DNA of 64,000 bases from Acidimicrobiia bacterium (GTDB lineage Bacteria; Actinomycetota; Acidimicrobiia; Acidimicrobiales; Poriferisodalaceae), in contig JAJECP010000008.1 in NCBI GenBank assembly GCA_022821985.1, forward strand, positions 1 to 64,000, read 5' to 3'. Of the stretch, positions 43,710 to 54,000 are shown piece by piece (position 1 is the first letter of the stretch; every line of letters begins with the position of its first letter). The translations under genes and the position numbers were made by a program. The notes below the pieces were generated by a model. The model saw only the letters and a program-made list of their open reading frames with translations. It searched no databases and was not told the DNA's origin.

Positions 43710-45340
43710 TGCGAGGCACCTTCTGTATGCGATGCAGTGCCGCTCGGAGGGGCCGCAGTGGACGGTGCTGCGGTGGCAGCGTCAAGCAACTGTCGCAGGG
43801 CGCTGCCGTTCGTCGGGACGATCTCGACGTGCCGGGGCAGCTCGGCGGGTGTCATGCCGTCGAGGAACTGCCCGCCCGACAGGCAGACGTCGGCCAGGAG
43901 GTAGCGATGCTCGGCCGGCTCGGCGGCCAACGCGGCGGCGATGTCGACGCCGGCGAGCAGGCCGGTCACGCCGATGTTGCCGCCGAAGAAGCTGTTGGGC
44001 ACTTCGATGACCCGTACCTCCGGCGGGCTCGGCTTCTCTCGGGTGATGGCATCTGCGTGCCACTGGCTCACCAACGGTGCCAGCACGGCAGCTCCGTAGG
44101 TGCCCGTCAGGATCCCGATGGGCTGGGCGGACGGTTCGCCGTTGGTCGGGCAGATCGTTCGAGAAGGGCCATGACGGGGTGATCCCGGCAGCGCCACGGC
44201 CACCGGCGTCGACGTCGGCTGCGGCGTCGGTCTCAGTGCGGGACTGAGCGGCAATCCGTCGATGTCAATCTCGCCGCTGCGGTTCGCGCCATGTCCGGGC
44301 AGCCGAACTGCGCGGTAGCCCTCCGCCGGCGCCCCGTCCACCCACGAGAAGAACCCCGCCGCCGGCGCGCGCTGCCTGAGGCCGCCTTCGGATCCGGCAT
44401 CTCCGCCGTCGGCGGCCTCACCGGCCGCCCAGAACTCCTGGGAGAATGCCTGCGCCATGCCGATGCCGTCCTCGTGCATCGGGAAGTCGCCGTACGTCGC
44501 CGCTGCGGGAAAGGGTCGACCCGCCAGCAGGTAGTACTCATCGGCACCGAACACCAGCCGGCGGCCGAGCACATCCAGATAGCGCTGCTGCCATTCCTCG
44601 CACAGGTCGACGACAGCCGCAGCTTCCGCGGCCGTGTGCGGGCGCATGGCGGGCTCTCGCTGGTGGGAGCTGACCCCGAGCGGCACCACCGCCAGCGTCG
44701 CCAGCGACGGGAACCGATCCAGCACGCCTGCCAGCGTGTCGGCCAGCACCCACCCGTCGTTCACGCCCGGGCACACCACGACCTGACCGTGAACCTCGAT
44801 GCCCCCGCCGAGCAGCGCGCTCAGCCATCGCAGGCTTGTCGCGCCGCGCGGGTTGCGGAGCATTCGAGACCGCACGTCAGGATCGGTGGCATGGATCGAC
44901 ACGTACAGCGGAGACAGCCGCTCGTCCAGCACCCGTTCGAGGTCCAGTTCGGTGAAACGGGTCAGCGTCGTGAAGTTCCCGTACAGGAACGACAGCCGGT
45001 AGTCGTCGTCCTTGAGATAGAGGCTCCGGCGCAACCCGGGGGGCAGCTGGTAGATGAAGCAGAACTCGCAGTGGTTGTCGCAGGTCTGCACCCGGTCGAA
45101 GATCGCAGCATGCACCTCGGCGCCCAGCGGGACGCCGGCGGCCTTCGGAATGTCGATGGCAATCTCGTGCCCGTCGCGCAGCACCGCCAGAGTCGGATCC
45201 GCCTCGTCGACGAGCAACTGCCAGGCGATCACATCAGTCGGGAAGACGCCCGAGATCGACACCACCTCATCGCCGGGCGCCAGCCCGGCGATCTCAGCCG
45301 CCGAGCCGGGCTCCACCGCCACCACAACCGGCCGGGACAT
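43706..45340 (-). CDS. DUF512 radical-SAM-like protein with N-terminal PDZ
   Basis: A 544-residue protein. Residues 3-65 form a PDZ-like module (AEIAGLAPGDEVVSISG). Cysteines C87, C91 and C94 (CDNHCEFC) form a CxxxCxxC iron-sulfur motif of radical-SAM enzymes, followed by the DUF512 region and a C-terminal domain with VIEVPNSFFGGNIGVTGLL. A proline-rich linker (about 365-410) separates the last part. Genes of this family are regularly next to der, but the reaction is unknown. ATG 45340 is supported by a TATCCT box 6 nt upstream. It ends inside the der start (ATGA). Confidence 0.88.
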   Translation of the reverse strand: MSRPVVVAVEPGSAAEIAGLAPGDEVVSISGVFPTDVIAWQLLVDEADPTLAVLRDGHEIAIDIPKAAGVPLGAEVHAAIFDRVQTCDNHCEFCFIYQLPPGLRRSLYLKDDDYRLSFLYGNFTTLTRFTELDLERVLDERLSPLYVSIHATDPDVRSRMLRNPRGATSLRWLSALLGGGIEVHGQVVVCPGVNDGWVLADTLAGVLDRFPSLATLAVVPLGVSSHQREPAMRPHTAAEAAAVVDLCEEWQQRYLDVLGRRLVFGADEYYLLAGRPFPAAATYGDFPMHEDGIGMAQAFSQEFWAAGEAADGGDAGSEGGLRQRAPAAGFFSWVDGAPAEGYRAVRLPGHGANRSGEIDIDGLPLSPALRPTPQPTSTPVAVALPGSPRHGPSRTICPTNGEPSAQPIGILTGTYGAAVLAPLVSQWHADAITREKPSPPEVRVIEVPNSFFGGNIGVTGLLAGVDIAAALAAEPAEHRYLLADVCLSGGQFLDGMTPAELPRHVEIVPTNGSALRQLLDAATAAPSTAAPPSGTASHTEGASQ

Positions 45341-45346
45341 GGGTTC

Positions 45347-45352
45347 AGGATA
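45347..45352 (-). promoter_or_regulatory. -10 box TATCCT of the DUF512-der operon
   Basis: Minus-strand TATCCT ends 6 nt before ATG 45340. It faces the ispH promoter across a 92-nt gap. Confidence 0.55.
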
Positions 45353-45419
45353 GAAACCTCTCACCGTCGACCCGGCGAGCCCGGCCCGATCGGCTCACGG
45401 CACCGTCACGCATCCTCGG

Positions 45420-45425
45420 TAACGT
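45420..45425 (+). promoter_or_regulatory. -10 box TAACGT of ispH
   Basis: TAACGT ends 7 nt before GTG 45433. Confidence 0.55.
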
Positions 45426-45432
45426 CAACTGG

Positions 45433-46476
45433 GTGGCTGTGGACCAGGTGCTGCTGGCAGCGCCGCGCGGCTTCTGCGCCGGCGTCGAGATGGCCATCAA
45501 GGCGCTCGCTTGGCTCGTTCGCTCGTTCCCGCCGCCGGTGTACTGCTACCACGAGATCGTCCACAACCGTCTCGTGGTGGATCGCTTCGAGCGGCTCGGC
45601 GTGGTGTTCGTCGATGACGTCGCCGAAGTGCCGCCCGGTCGGCCGCTCATGCTGTCCGCGCACGGCTCAGCGCCCGAGGTCGTCGCCGAGGCCCGCCAGC
45701 GCGGCGGCTACGTCGTGGATGCCGTCTGCCCGCTGGTCACCAAAGTGCACCATGAGGTCCGTGTGCGCGCGGGCAAGGGCTTCCGGGTGGTCTACGTGGG
45801 CCACGAGGGCCACGACGAGGCCGTCGGCACCATGGCGGTGGCACCCGAGTCGATCTCGCTGGTCTCCGAGCCTGCCGATGTCGACTTGCTCGACGACACC
45901 GACGCACCCGTGGCGGTGCTGGCCCAGACCACACTCAGCCACCGCGACTGGTCCGACGTGGCCGAAGCCGCCAAGGCGCGCTTCGGCGACGTGTGGATGG
46001 CGGGGCGCTCGGACCTCTGCTTCGCGACCACCAACCGTCAGAGTGCGCTCGAGCGGATTGCGCCCGACTGTGACGCGGTGGTGGTCATCGGGTCGGCGAA
46101 CTCGTCCAACACGATGGCGCTCGCCAAGGTCGCGGCGGAGTCCGGCTGCGAGCGCGTGCTGCGGGTGAACGCCGCTGCCGAGTTGCCCGACGACCTGTTC
46201 GGCACCGTGGGGGTCACCGCGGGGGCGTCCGCGCCGGAGGAGCTCGTGGATGCGGTGATCGCGCAGCTGGCGCCCGCCGGGGGCACCACCGAGGTCACGA
46301 TCACCGACGAGGACGAGTACTTCCCCCCGCCTCGCGAGCTGCGCGACCTGCTCGATGCCATGGAGACAGCCGTTCATGCCAGCCTCGCCGTGCCCGGGGG
46401 TGCACGAGTTCGAGCGACGGATCGGTCCGTCGCCGCCAGCAATGTGCTGGCCACGCTTGCGGGAGCGGCGGGTTGA
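45433..46476 (+). CDS. ispH: 4-hydroxy-3-methylbut-2-enyl diphosphate reductase
   Basis: A 347-residue [4Fe-4S] enzyme, last step of the non-mevalonate (MEP) isoprenoid pathway, forming IPP and DMAPP. Cluster ligands C15 (PRGFCAGVEMAI), C99 (DAVCPLVTK) and C196 (SDLCFATTNRQ) are in place, as are the substrate histidines in HEIVHN and SAHG. The start is set by the TAACGT box. The electron-donor system is not visible nearby. Confidence 0.96.
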   Translation: MAVDQVLLAAPRGFCAGVEMAIKALAWLVRSFPPPVYCYHEIVHNRLVVDRFERLGVVFVDDVAEVPPGRPLMLSAHGSAPEVVAEARQRGGYVVDAVCPLVTKVHHEVRVRAGKGFRVVYVGHEGHDEAVGTMAVAPESISLVSEPADVDLLDDTDAPVAVLAQTTLSHRDWSDVAEAAKARFGDVWMAGRSDLCFATTNRQSALERIAPDCDAVVVIGSANSSNTMALAKVAAESGCERVLRVNAAAELPDDLFGTVGVTAGASAPEELVDAVIAQLAPAGGTTEVTITDEDEYFPPPRELRDLLDAMETAVHASLAVPGGARVRATDRSVAASNVLATLAGAAG

Positions 46477-46507
46477 GCCGCCGCCGAACCTTCTGCACGG
46501 AATACTG

Positions 46508-46513
46508 TACATT
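46508..46513 (+). promoter_or_regulatory. -10 box TACATT of the Phd-RelE module, overlapping a TGTACA palindrome
   Basis: TACATT ends 6 nt before ATG 46520; TACTGT at 46503-46508 is an alternative box. The TGTACA palindrome at 46506-46511 could be the antitoxin's autoregulatory operator. Confidence 0.45.
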
Positions 46514-46519
46514 TTCGCT

Positions 46520-46792
46520 ATGTCATCACGGCTCGAATCCATCCCAGCGACCGCACCGTTGACCGACGTCCGCAGCAACCTCAGCGAGATCGTCGACGAG
46601 ATCGATCGCACCGGCACACAGTGCGTCATCACCAAGCACGGCCGGCCGGTGGCTGTCATCGTCTCAAGCGACGAGTACGAATCACTCGTCGAGACGCTCA
46701 ACATCTTGAGCGACGACGACACGATGGCGGCCATTGCGCAGGGTGAGGCCGAATTCGCCGCAGGCGAATTCATTCGACTCGACGAGATCTAG
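46520..46792 (+). CDS. Phd/YefM-family antitoxin
   Basis: A 90-residue antitoxin. The N-terminal DNA-binding part PLTDVRSNLSEIVDEIDRTGTQCVITKHGRPVAVIVSSDEYESL is the standard Phd/YefM fold; the C-terminal acidic tail (DTMAAIAQGEAEFAAGEF) would wrap the toxin. It is followed 18 nt later by a RelE-type toxin gene. It should repress its own promoter, especially in complex with the toxin. Confidence 0.93.
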   Translation: MSSRLESIPATAPLTDVRSNLSEIVDEIDRTGTQCVITKHGRPVAVIVSSDEYESLVETLNILSDDDTMAAIAQGEAEFAAGEFIRLDEI

Positions 46793-46810
46793 CGGCACAA
46801 GATCAGGGCT

Positions 46811-47053
46811 GTGCCCGAACTGTCGCGCAGTGCAGCCAAATCGCTCAGAGGGCTGCCTGAGGCGCAACGCCAGAGGGCAATGGAGATCATCCGGCGCCTG
46901 GACCAGCATCCGGCGCTCGGCAAGAAGCTGCAAGGCAACCTGCGCGGCTTTCGCTCGGCCCGCCTCGGCAGGAGCCATCGCATCATCTACCGAGTCTCCG
47001 ACGAGGTGATCCGAGTCACCGCCATCACGCCACGCAAAGACGCCTACCGCTGA
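46811..47053 (+). CDS. RelE/ParE-family toxin
   Basis: An 80-residue RelE-type protein, probably a ribosome-dependent mRNA endonuclease. LSRSAAKSLRGLPEAQRQRAMEII, then GNLRGFRSARLGRSHRIIYRV and a C-terminal RKDAYR with basic residues typical of the active site. GTG 46811 follows the antitoxin stop by 18 nt. Both genes lie in the gap between ispH and the plsC end. Confidence 0.92.
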   Translation: MPELSRSAAKSLRGLPEAQRQRAMEIIRRLDQHPALGKKLQGNLRGFRSARLGRSHRIIYRVSDEVIRVTAITPRKDAYR

Positions 47054-47089
47054 GGCAGGCCCGCTCCGGCCACGCCCCGAATGCCTCGC

Positions 47090-47785
47090 TCAGCGCACGT
47101 TGGGGGTGCCGACCTCGGCTTGGGCTCGGTCGTAGAGCTCTTGGATGCGCTCGCGCAGCTCCTCGGTGAGATCGCGTATCGCTCGTCGTGACGCCCGACC
47201 ACTCGGTCCCAGCGGCGGCGGATCCATCGGTTGGCCGATGATGAACTTGATTCGCCTGGGGTACATGAACTTGGCGCCTCGCGGCATGGCTGCGGCCGTT
47301 CCGCCGATGCCGACGGGCACGATCGGGACCTGCGCCCGCGCGGCCAGGTACACCGGACCGTCCATGAGCGGCAGCACCCGCGGGCCATCCTTGCGCTCGC
47401 CCTCGCCGAACATCACCACCGGGCCGTCGCCGTGGGTCAGGGCATCCAGCGCGGTCCGCAGCGCAGCCCGATCGGGCGCGTCGCGGTTCACCGGGAAACA
47501 GCCGATCGTCGTGAACAGCCAGCCCGGAAAGCGGTACTTCCACATCGAGTCCTTGCCCATGACGCGCATCCGGGCAGGAATCGCAGCGTGTATCGGCGTG
47601 TCGATGTAGCTGCGATGGTTGGGCACCCAGACGCACGGGCCATCGGGCAGATTCGTGAGCCCATCGACCGAGATGCGGTTCCACGCCCGGAAGACGCCCC
47701 AGATCGCGTACTTCATGATCCTGTAGACGGCCATGTTGAGCGGCCCGTCACGCAGATCGGTCTCGGGCCCGTCCGGTCCGCTCAT
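47090..47785 (-). CDS. 1-acyl-glycerol-3-phosphate acyltransferase (PlsC-like)
   Basis: A 231-residue lysophosphatidate acyltransferase-family membrane enzyme. The catalytic block is NHRSYID (H-x4-D), followed by FPVNRDAP and the substrate-binding FGEGERKDG (EGTR variant) and IVPVGIGGT. It adds the second acyl chain in phospholipid synthesis. ATG 47785 overlaps the stop of the aroA-cmk gene (ATGA); order cmk-plsC-der is common in related genomes. Confidence 0.92.
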   Translation of the reverse strand: MSGPDGPETDLRDGPLNMAVYRIMKYAIWGVFRAWNRISVDGLTNLPDGPCVWVPNHRSYIDTPIHAAIPARMRVMGKDSMWKYRFPGWLFTTIGCFPVNRDAPDRAALRTALDALTHGDGPVVMFGEGERKDGPRVLPLMDGPVYLAARAQVPIVPVGIGGTAAAMPRGAKFMYPRRIKFIIGQPMDPPPLGPSGRASRRAIRDLTEELRERIQELYDRAQAEVGTPNVR

Positions 47786-49872
47786 CAGCCTTCGACTGGA
47801 CTCGGGCGCAGGGGGCCCTGGGGCTCGGTCGCACGGCGGTACAACTCGGCGATCGTCGCGACAGCCTCATCCTGAGACAACTTGCTCGTGTCGACAATGA
47901 CCGCTCGGGGTGCCACGCGCAGCGGCGAATCGGCCCTGCCAGAGTCGAGCCGATCCCGCTCGCTCAGCTCCGCAGCCAGCGCAGCGATCGCTCCGTCGTC
48001 GTGACTCGCATCATCCACCCCACCCGCCGAGGCGGCTTGCTGGGCGAGGCGGCGGCGGGCCCGCTCCGCCGGCGCAGCGGTGAGAAACACCTTCACGACA
48101 GCGTCAGGAAACACCACGCTGCCTATGTCGCGGCCTTCCATCACGCCCCCGCCCACGCGGTTCGCCCAGTCACGCTGGCGGCGGGTCAGCACCCAGCGCA
48201 CCTGCGGGTTGGCCGCCACCGCGCTGACGCTGCGATCCACCTCGGCAGTGCGGATCGCCGCCGTGGCATCGGCGCCGTCGACGGTCACGTGCTGGGCGCC
48301 GCTCTCGCTGGAGATCTGGATGTCTGCGTTGCGTGCAATGCTCGCCACTGCCGCGAGATCGCCAAGATCCACGCCGGTTTGCAACGCCGCCCACGCCACC
48401 GCCCGGTACATCGCGCCGGTGTCGAGGTAGTCCATGTTGAGCTCGCCGGCCACTGCTCGCGCCACGCTGGACTTGCCGGAGGCTGCCGGTCCGTCGATCG
48501 CGATCACCAGCACATCCGGCTCCGCGACTGGCTCCGGCGAAGCTCTGAGGGTCTCGAGCACGTCGTAGAAGTCGGGGAATGTCTTGGCCACGCAGTCGGG
48601 ATCGTCGATGTCGATCCCGGCCACGCGCAGACCCATCAGCGACATCGCCATCGCCATGCGGTGGTCGCCGTGGCAGTCCACCAAGCCGGCCCGGAGCCCG
48701 AAGGGATTCGCGCGCACGGTGATACCGTCGGGTTCGGCCACGGCGTCGACGCCGCGTTTGGCGAGCTCGGTCGCCGTGTTGCCGATGCGGTCGGTCTCCT
48801 TGCGACGGATGAAGCCGATGCCGCCGATGGAGGTGGTGCCTTCGGCGAACGCAGCCACCGCCGCCAGCGTCTGTGCAGTGTCGGAGAAGTCGCGCAAGTC
48901 GAACGAGCCCGCCTGCAGAGTTCCACCCGGCGGCGCACCGACAGCAATTGCGTCGGCGCTGACGGAGACGTCCGCTCCCATCTCGCCGAGCACCTCCGCA
49001 AAGCGCACGTCGCCCTGGATGCTGCGGCTGCCGAGCCCCTCGACACTCACTTTGCCACCGCACATCGCAGCCGCGGCCCAGACATAGCTCGCTGCAGAGG
49101 CATCGGGCTCGATCACGTAGTCGGCAGCCCGGTAGCGGCCCTCGGTTACCACGAAGCGGTCGGCACTCGGGACGGTCACGATGGCGCCGAAGGCCTCCAT
49201 GACCGCCAGCGTCATGTCGATGTACGGCCGGCTGACGGCGTCGAAATCGGAATCGATCTCCACATGAATGCCGCCACGCAGGGGGCCGGCGAGCAGCAGG
49301 CCGCTCGCATACTGGCTGGAAGCGTCGGCCCGAATCCGGATGTGGCGCAGGACGGCAGCCTCATCGTCGACGGGCGTCGACGACACCTGGATCGGCAGGC
49401 AGCCGTGCTCGCCGAGCTCGCGCACTCTGGCCCCGAGCGAGCGCTGCGCCGCCAGCAGGTCATCCTGAGGACGCGCCCGCAGCTGGGGGTCGCCGTCGAG
49501 CAGCCAGCGGCCGCCGAGCGCCGCGACGACCGGCAGGATGAAGCGGGCCGTCGTTCCCGACGAACGAGCATGCACCATCATCGGCTTGTCCGCGGCACCG
49601 ACCGATGCCGGACCCCGACCGCCGATGCCGTCGATCACGAGCTGGCGTTTGCCGCGGTTGACCCGCACCACCGCACCGAGAGCGGTGACCGCTTCGATCA
49701 TTGCCTCGGTGTCGTCTGCGAACAGCACTCCGTCGAGCGTGCTGCGTCCGGTGGCCAGGGCTGCGCACAGCACTGCCCTGTTCGTGATGCTCTTGGAACC
49801 CGGCAGCAGCGCGGTGCCAGACGCCCCGTTGGTGAACGGGTCGACGACCCCGATGACCCGCCCCGTGCTCAT
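47785..49872 (-). CDS. aroA-cmk: EPSP synthase / cytidylate kinase fusion
   Basis: A 695-residue two-domain protein. Residues 1 to about 445 are EPSP synthase, the sixth shikimate step: PGSKSITNRAV near the N-terminus, GSSGTTARFI-like RSSGTTARFI, ADASSQYASGLL and RRKETDRI. From about residue 455 follows cytidylate kinase with the P-loop IDGPAASGKSSVARAV, YLDTGAMYRA and MEGRDIGSVVFPDA. No stop or frameshift separates them. ATG 49872 overlaps the tyrA stop (ATGA). One chain thus links aromatic amino-acid and CTP/dCTP metabolism; the two genes are often neighbours, and a fused form is less usual. Confidence 0.95.
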   Translation of the reverse strand: MSTGRVIGVVDPFTNGASGTALLPGSKSITNRAVLCAALATGRSTLDGVLFADDTEAMIEAVTALGAVVRVNRGKRQLVIDGIGGRGPASVGAADKPMMVHARSSGTTARFILPVVAALGGRWLLDGDPQLRARPQDDLLAAQRSLGARVRELGEHGCLPIQVSSTPVDDEAAVLRHIRIRADASSQYASGLLLAGPLRGGIHVEIDSDFDAVSRPYIDMTLAVMEAFGAIVTVPSADRFVVTEGRYRAADYVIEPDASAASYVWAAAAMCGGKVSVEGLGSRSIQGDVRFAEVLGEMGADVSVSADAIAVGAPPGGTLQAGSFDLRDFSDTAQTLAAVAAFAEGTTSIGGIGFIRRKETDRIGNTATELAKRGVDAVAEPDGITVRANPFGLRAGLVDCHGDHRMAMAMSLMGLRVAGIDIDDPDCVAKTFPDFYDVLETLRASPEPVAEPDVLVIAIDGPAASGKSSVARAVAGELNMDYLDTGAMYRAVAWAALQTGVDLGDLAAVASIARNADIQISSESGAQHVTVDGADATAAIRTAEVDRSVSAVAANPQVRWVLTRRQRDWANRVGGGVMEGRDIGSVVFPDAVVKVFLTAAPAERARRRLAQQAASAGGVDDASHDDGAIAALAAELSERDRLDSGRADSPLRVAPRAVIVDTSKLSQDEAVATIAELYRRATEPQGPLRPSPVEG

Positions 49873-51011
49873 GCCAGATCGCGTGTGGTGGGGTGGTAGC
49901 CCTGCCCGGCCAGGGCCGCGAGAAAGCGCTGGGCCTCGGTGCGTGCCACCACGAGCACGAGCACACCCTCGGCGCCCTCGGGTGAGTGAGCCACCTCGAT
50001 GTCGGCTACGTTCACATCGCAATCCGCCGCGAGCATGGTGATGGCCGCGATCTGACCCTTGCGATCCGGGATCGGTACGCGCACCTCCAGCAGCTCCTGC
50101 GGCCGCACATAGCGCGACGGCAGGTTGGTGCGGGCGCGCCGCGCCTGAGTGAGCACGGCGCGCAAGCCGTCGCGGTCCGCTCCCGCCACTACCTCGCGCA
50201 TCTGCATCAGCCGCTCGGACAGCTCGTCGAGCACGTTCACGATGGCATCACGGTTCTCGCCGCAAATGTCCAGCCAGATGCCCGGGTGGCCTGCAGCGAT
50301 CCGGGTCATATCCCGGAAACCGCCGGCCGCCAGGCGCAGCAGCGGCGCATCGTCGTCGGCTCGGTCGTCTGCCAGGCACATCAGCGATGCTGCTGCCAGG
50401 TGCGGCACATGGCTGACCACTGCAACAAGGGCATCGTGCCGTTCGGGGGTCATCGTCACCACATCGGATCCGAGTCCCGCCAGCACTGCCCGCGCTGAGC
50501 GCAGGGAGCTGTCGTCGGTGGTCTCATTCGGCGTCAGGGCCCACACCGCCCCGGCAAACATGTCGGGGTTCGCGCCTTCGATGCCGTCTTGTTCCGAACC
50601 GGCCATCGGATGGCCCGGCACGAAGCGCGGATCGGCGATCGCCCGGGCGACGGGAGTCTTGACGCTTCCAGTGTCGGTCACCACGCCACCCGCAGCAGCG
50701 GTGTCGGCCAGCGCGATCGCAACCTGGTCGGCCAGCAGCGCAGCAGGCACCGCCACCACGCAGAACGTCGCCTCCGGGTCGATGCCGACGGCATCGAGGC
50801 AGCCGAGCTCAAGTGCGCGTTGCGCGTGATCGCCGACGGCGTCGCGTCCCGTCACATGCCATCCCGATTTGCGCAGCGCCGCTGCGACGGATCCACCGAT
50901 CAGACCCGTGCCCACAACTTGGGCGCGGCCCGCAGACTCGTCGGCGCGCTGTGGCGCCGCTGCGCCGGCAGACGACAGCGACTGCGTTGTCTCGACGGAA
51001 CTCGAGGCCAC
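49869..51011 (-). CDS. tyrA: Prephenate dehydrogenase with C-terminal ACT domain
   Basis: A 380-residue enzyme converting prephenate to 4-hydroxyphenylpyruvate for tyrosine. NAD-binding VVGTGLIGGSVAAAL (residues 33-47), TDTGSVK, FVPGHPMAGSEQDG and SHVPHLAAASLM are typical. From about residue 300, ELLEVRVPIPDRKGQIAAIT to the end is an ACT domain, implying feedback control by tyrosine. GTG 51011 has a TACCCT box 7 nt upstream. It leads the tyrA-aroA/cmk-plsC operon. Confidence 0.95.
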   Translation of the reverse strand: MASSSVETTQSLSSAGAAAPQRADESAGRAQVVGTGLIGGSVAAALRKSGWHVTGRDAVGDHAQRALELGCLDAVGIDPEATFCVVAVPAALLADQVAIALADTAAAGGVVTDTGSVKTPVARAIADPRFVPGHPMAGSEQDGIEGANPDMFAGAVWALTPNETTDDSSLRSARAVLAGLGSDVVTMTPERHDALVAVVSHVPHLAAASLMCLADDRADDDAPLLRLAAGGFRDMTRIAAGHPGIWLDICGENRDAIVNVLDELSERLMQMREVVAGADRDGLRAVLTQARRARTNLPSRYVRPQELLEVRVPIPDRKGQIAAITMLAADCDVNVADIEVAHSPEGAEGVLVLVVARTEAQRFLAALAGQGYHPTTRDLA

Positions 51012-51018
51012 GGAACGA

Positions 51019-51024
51019 AGGGTA
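51019..51024 (-). promoter_or_regulatory. -10 box TACCCT of the tyrA operon
   Basis: Minus-strand TACCCT ends 7 nt before GTG 51011. Confidence 0.55.
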
Positions 51025-51083
51025 CCGATGGCTCTGATCGTCGCCGGTTTGGGCCGGCGAGACTCCTGATCAGCCCCAGCGGC

Positions 51084-54000
51084 TCAGCCTGGTGTCGCGA
51101 GCCCCGCGACGTGAGTCGCCAACTCCGAACGGAACGTCTCCACGGTGGCCATCTTGACATCCTCATAGCCGCGGACCAGCTCAGCCAACCCGGCGATGGC
51201 AACGGCCTGTTCATACAGCATGCGCGAGCTCGTCAGGCTTCCCGTGCTGAGGCCATTTGCTTCCCGCTCTTGTTCCCCATTTCTCTTTGAAACGGACTCA
51301 CGGGCCGCTCGGGCCACGGCTTCGCCTGCCGGCTCAGCCTCCCCTCTCGCTGCGCCTGCATCCTGCTCCAGAGCTTCGAGCGCAGCGTCGAGTGCCGCCC
51401 GGTACTCGCCGGGCAGTTCCCGCTCGGTTCGGCGGACCTCGGTACGGCCGAACGGATCGCACCATCGACCCCGGAGGCGCTTGCCTCGCGCCAGCAGCGC
51501 GAATACAGGCCGCCACGCCGTCGAGAACCGGATCTTGCCCGTGCGCCCGAGGGCACGCAGCAGCGGCGGGTGCAGGCTCCATGACACCGTGCCGCCGACG
51601 GACGCAGCCAAGTCCCGCGCCGCGGCATTCGCCTCAGGATCGGACATGAGCCGGGCCACCTCGTACTCGTCCTTGTAGGCCATCAGCTTGAAGTGCCCTG
51701 CCGCAGCGGCTGCTGTCAGCCGGCCAGAGCCGTCCCCAGCGGCCTGATCTGCGCTCGCCACGCGTGCGACTGCGTCCAGGAACTTCACTGCCAGCTCGTC
51801 CGACTGGTATGCACACAGCTCGGCTGCGTACCGGTGCAGTGCCGCACGCAGCGCATGGAGGTCGCCCGCTGATGCTCCACAGGCCAGCCCGTCGATCAGT
51901 TCGTCGATGCGGGCAGCCAGCCGCTCGGGCACTGTGATGTCAGGACCGGTATTTGTGGCGATGCTGACGTCGGGACCTGCGGCGCTGGCCGTGCCGCGCG
52001 CGGCGGCCGCGGTCACCATGGCCGGATCGCAGATCATCGTCCGGCCCCAGCGGAACGCGGCGAGGTTCTGGTCGACAGCGACGCCGTTCAACTCGATGGC
52101 TGCCTCCACGCTCGTCGGCGTGATGGGCAGCGCGCCTGCCTGGACGGCCATGCCCACCACGAACACATTCGCTGTCACTGCAGAGCCGCAGAGTGCCGTC
52201 ACCAGCGAAGCGACATCGGCCCAGTGCTGCCGGCCGTCGACGGTGACCGCAGCCACCCGCTCGAGCAGCTCAGACGTCGCAGGCATGTCGATGCTCGGAT
52301 CGGCCACCATGGCACCGGTCGGCGTCGGCGATGTCGAACCGACAACCATCGTCCGGGTCGGGTCGGCGACATCGAGTCCCGCTGCCGATGCCGCTACGAG
52401 CAGATCGAAGGCCACGATCACATCGGCTTGGCCGCTGCCGAGGCGCGCCGTGGCCGGCCCGCCGATCCGCTTCAGCCGCAGATCGCCCACCACCGTGCCC
52501 GCCTTCTGCGACAGCCCGATCTGGTCGAGACCTCGCACCTCGAAGCCGTCGAACATCGCCGCCGTGCCAAGCACCTGGTTGACCGTCACCACGCCGGTGC
52601 CGCCGATCCCGCACATGCGCACCGACACCTCATCGGGACCGACGAGCGGTACCGGATCGGGCAGCTCATCGGGCGGTTCGGGTCGAGTGCTGTCGCCGGA
52701 GCCATCGCTGCCGCCTGCCGGTTGCTTGCGCTGCAACGGTGCCAGCATCTCGCGCACCGCAGTGCGGAATGGTCCCGGCTCCGTCACCGTCATAAACGAC
52801 GGGCAATCGCCGTCGAGGCACGAGTAGTCGAGGTTGCACGACGTCTGATCGATGCGGGTCTTGCGCCCGAAGAAGGTGTCAACGGGCTGTACCGACAGGC
52901 AGTTGCTCTTGGCGCCGCAGTCGCCGCAGCCTTCACAGATTCGCTCGTTGATCAACACTCGCTTGGGCGGCGTGGACTGTGTGCCGCGCTTGCGGGCCCG
53001 TCGCGCCTCGGCCGCGCACTGCTGATCGTGGACGAGCACCGTGACGCCATCGATGCCGGCGAGCAGCTCCTGGGCCTCGGTCAAGCGATCGCGATGCCAC
53101 ACCTCGACACCGGCAGGCAGGGCACGGCCGCGATAGCCAGCGGGATCGTCCGTGGTGATGAGCACCCTGGCCACACCTCCCGCCAACAGCCCGGCTGCCA
53201 CGTCGGGCACCTCCAGCTGCCCAGCGGGATCCTGCCCACCTGTCATCGCGACAGCCCGGTTCCACAGCAGCTTGTAGGTGATATTGGTGCCGGAGGCCAC
53301 CGCGCCGGCAATCGCCAGCTGGCCGCTGTGAAAATAGGTGCCGTCTCCCAAGTTCTGGAAGATGTGCTGTGTCTCGACGAAGGGCGACATGCCGATCCAC
53401 TGCGTGCCCTCCTGACCCATGCACGTCAGGCTCACAATGTCGCCGACCCGCTCCGGATCCATGAACAGCGCCATCGTGTGACAGCCGATCCCGGCGCCCA
53501 CGACGGCGCCGTCAGGTACCTCGGTGGACCGGTTGTGCGGACAACCCGAGCAGAAGTACGGCGAGCGGCTCTGCCCGGGAGCCAGTGCCACTTCGATGCG
53601 CACGCGCTCCGGCTGGCGCTGCACCAGCCGGTCACCGATGCGAGCCTCCAACCTCCCGCGCAGCGGCTCAATCAGCTCATCGGCTGTCAGCGCTCCGTAC
53701 GAGCTGAGCAGAATCTGATCGCGCTCATCGGTCTTGCCGACGATGCGGGGATGGTGCGATTGGTTGTAGAGGGCGTCTTTGAGCAACGACTCGATATTGG
53801 GACTCTTCTCTTCGATCACGAAGATCTCCGTAACCCCGCGGGCGAAGTGCCGGGCCCGATCGGGGCTGAACGGGATCGGCATGCCCATGCGCACGAGCCG
53901 GACACCTGCGTCCCGGACCGATTCATCGCTGCCGAGGCCCAGCCGTCGCAGTGCCTCGCGAACTTCGCGGTAGGTGATGCCTGAGGCCACGATCGCAATC

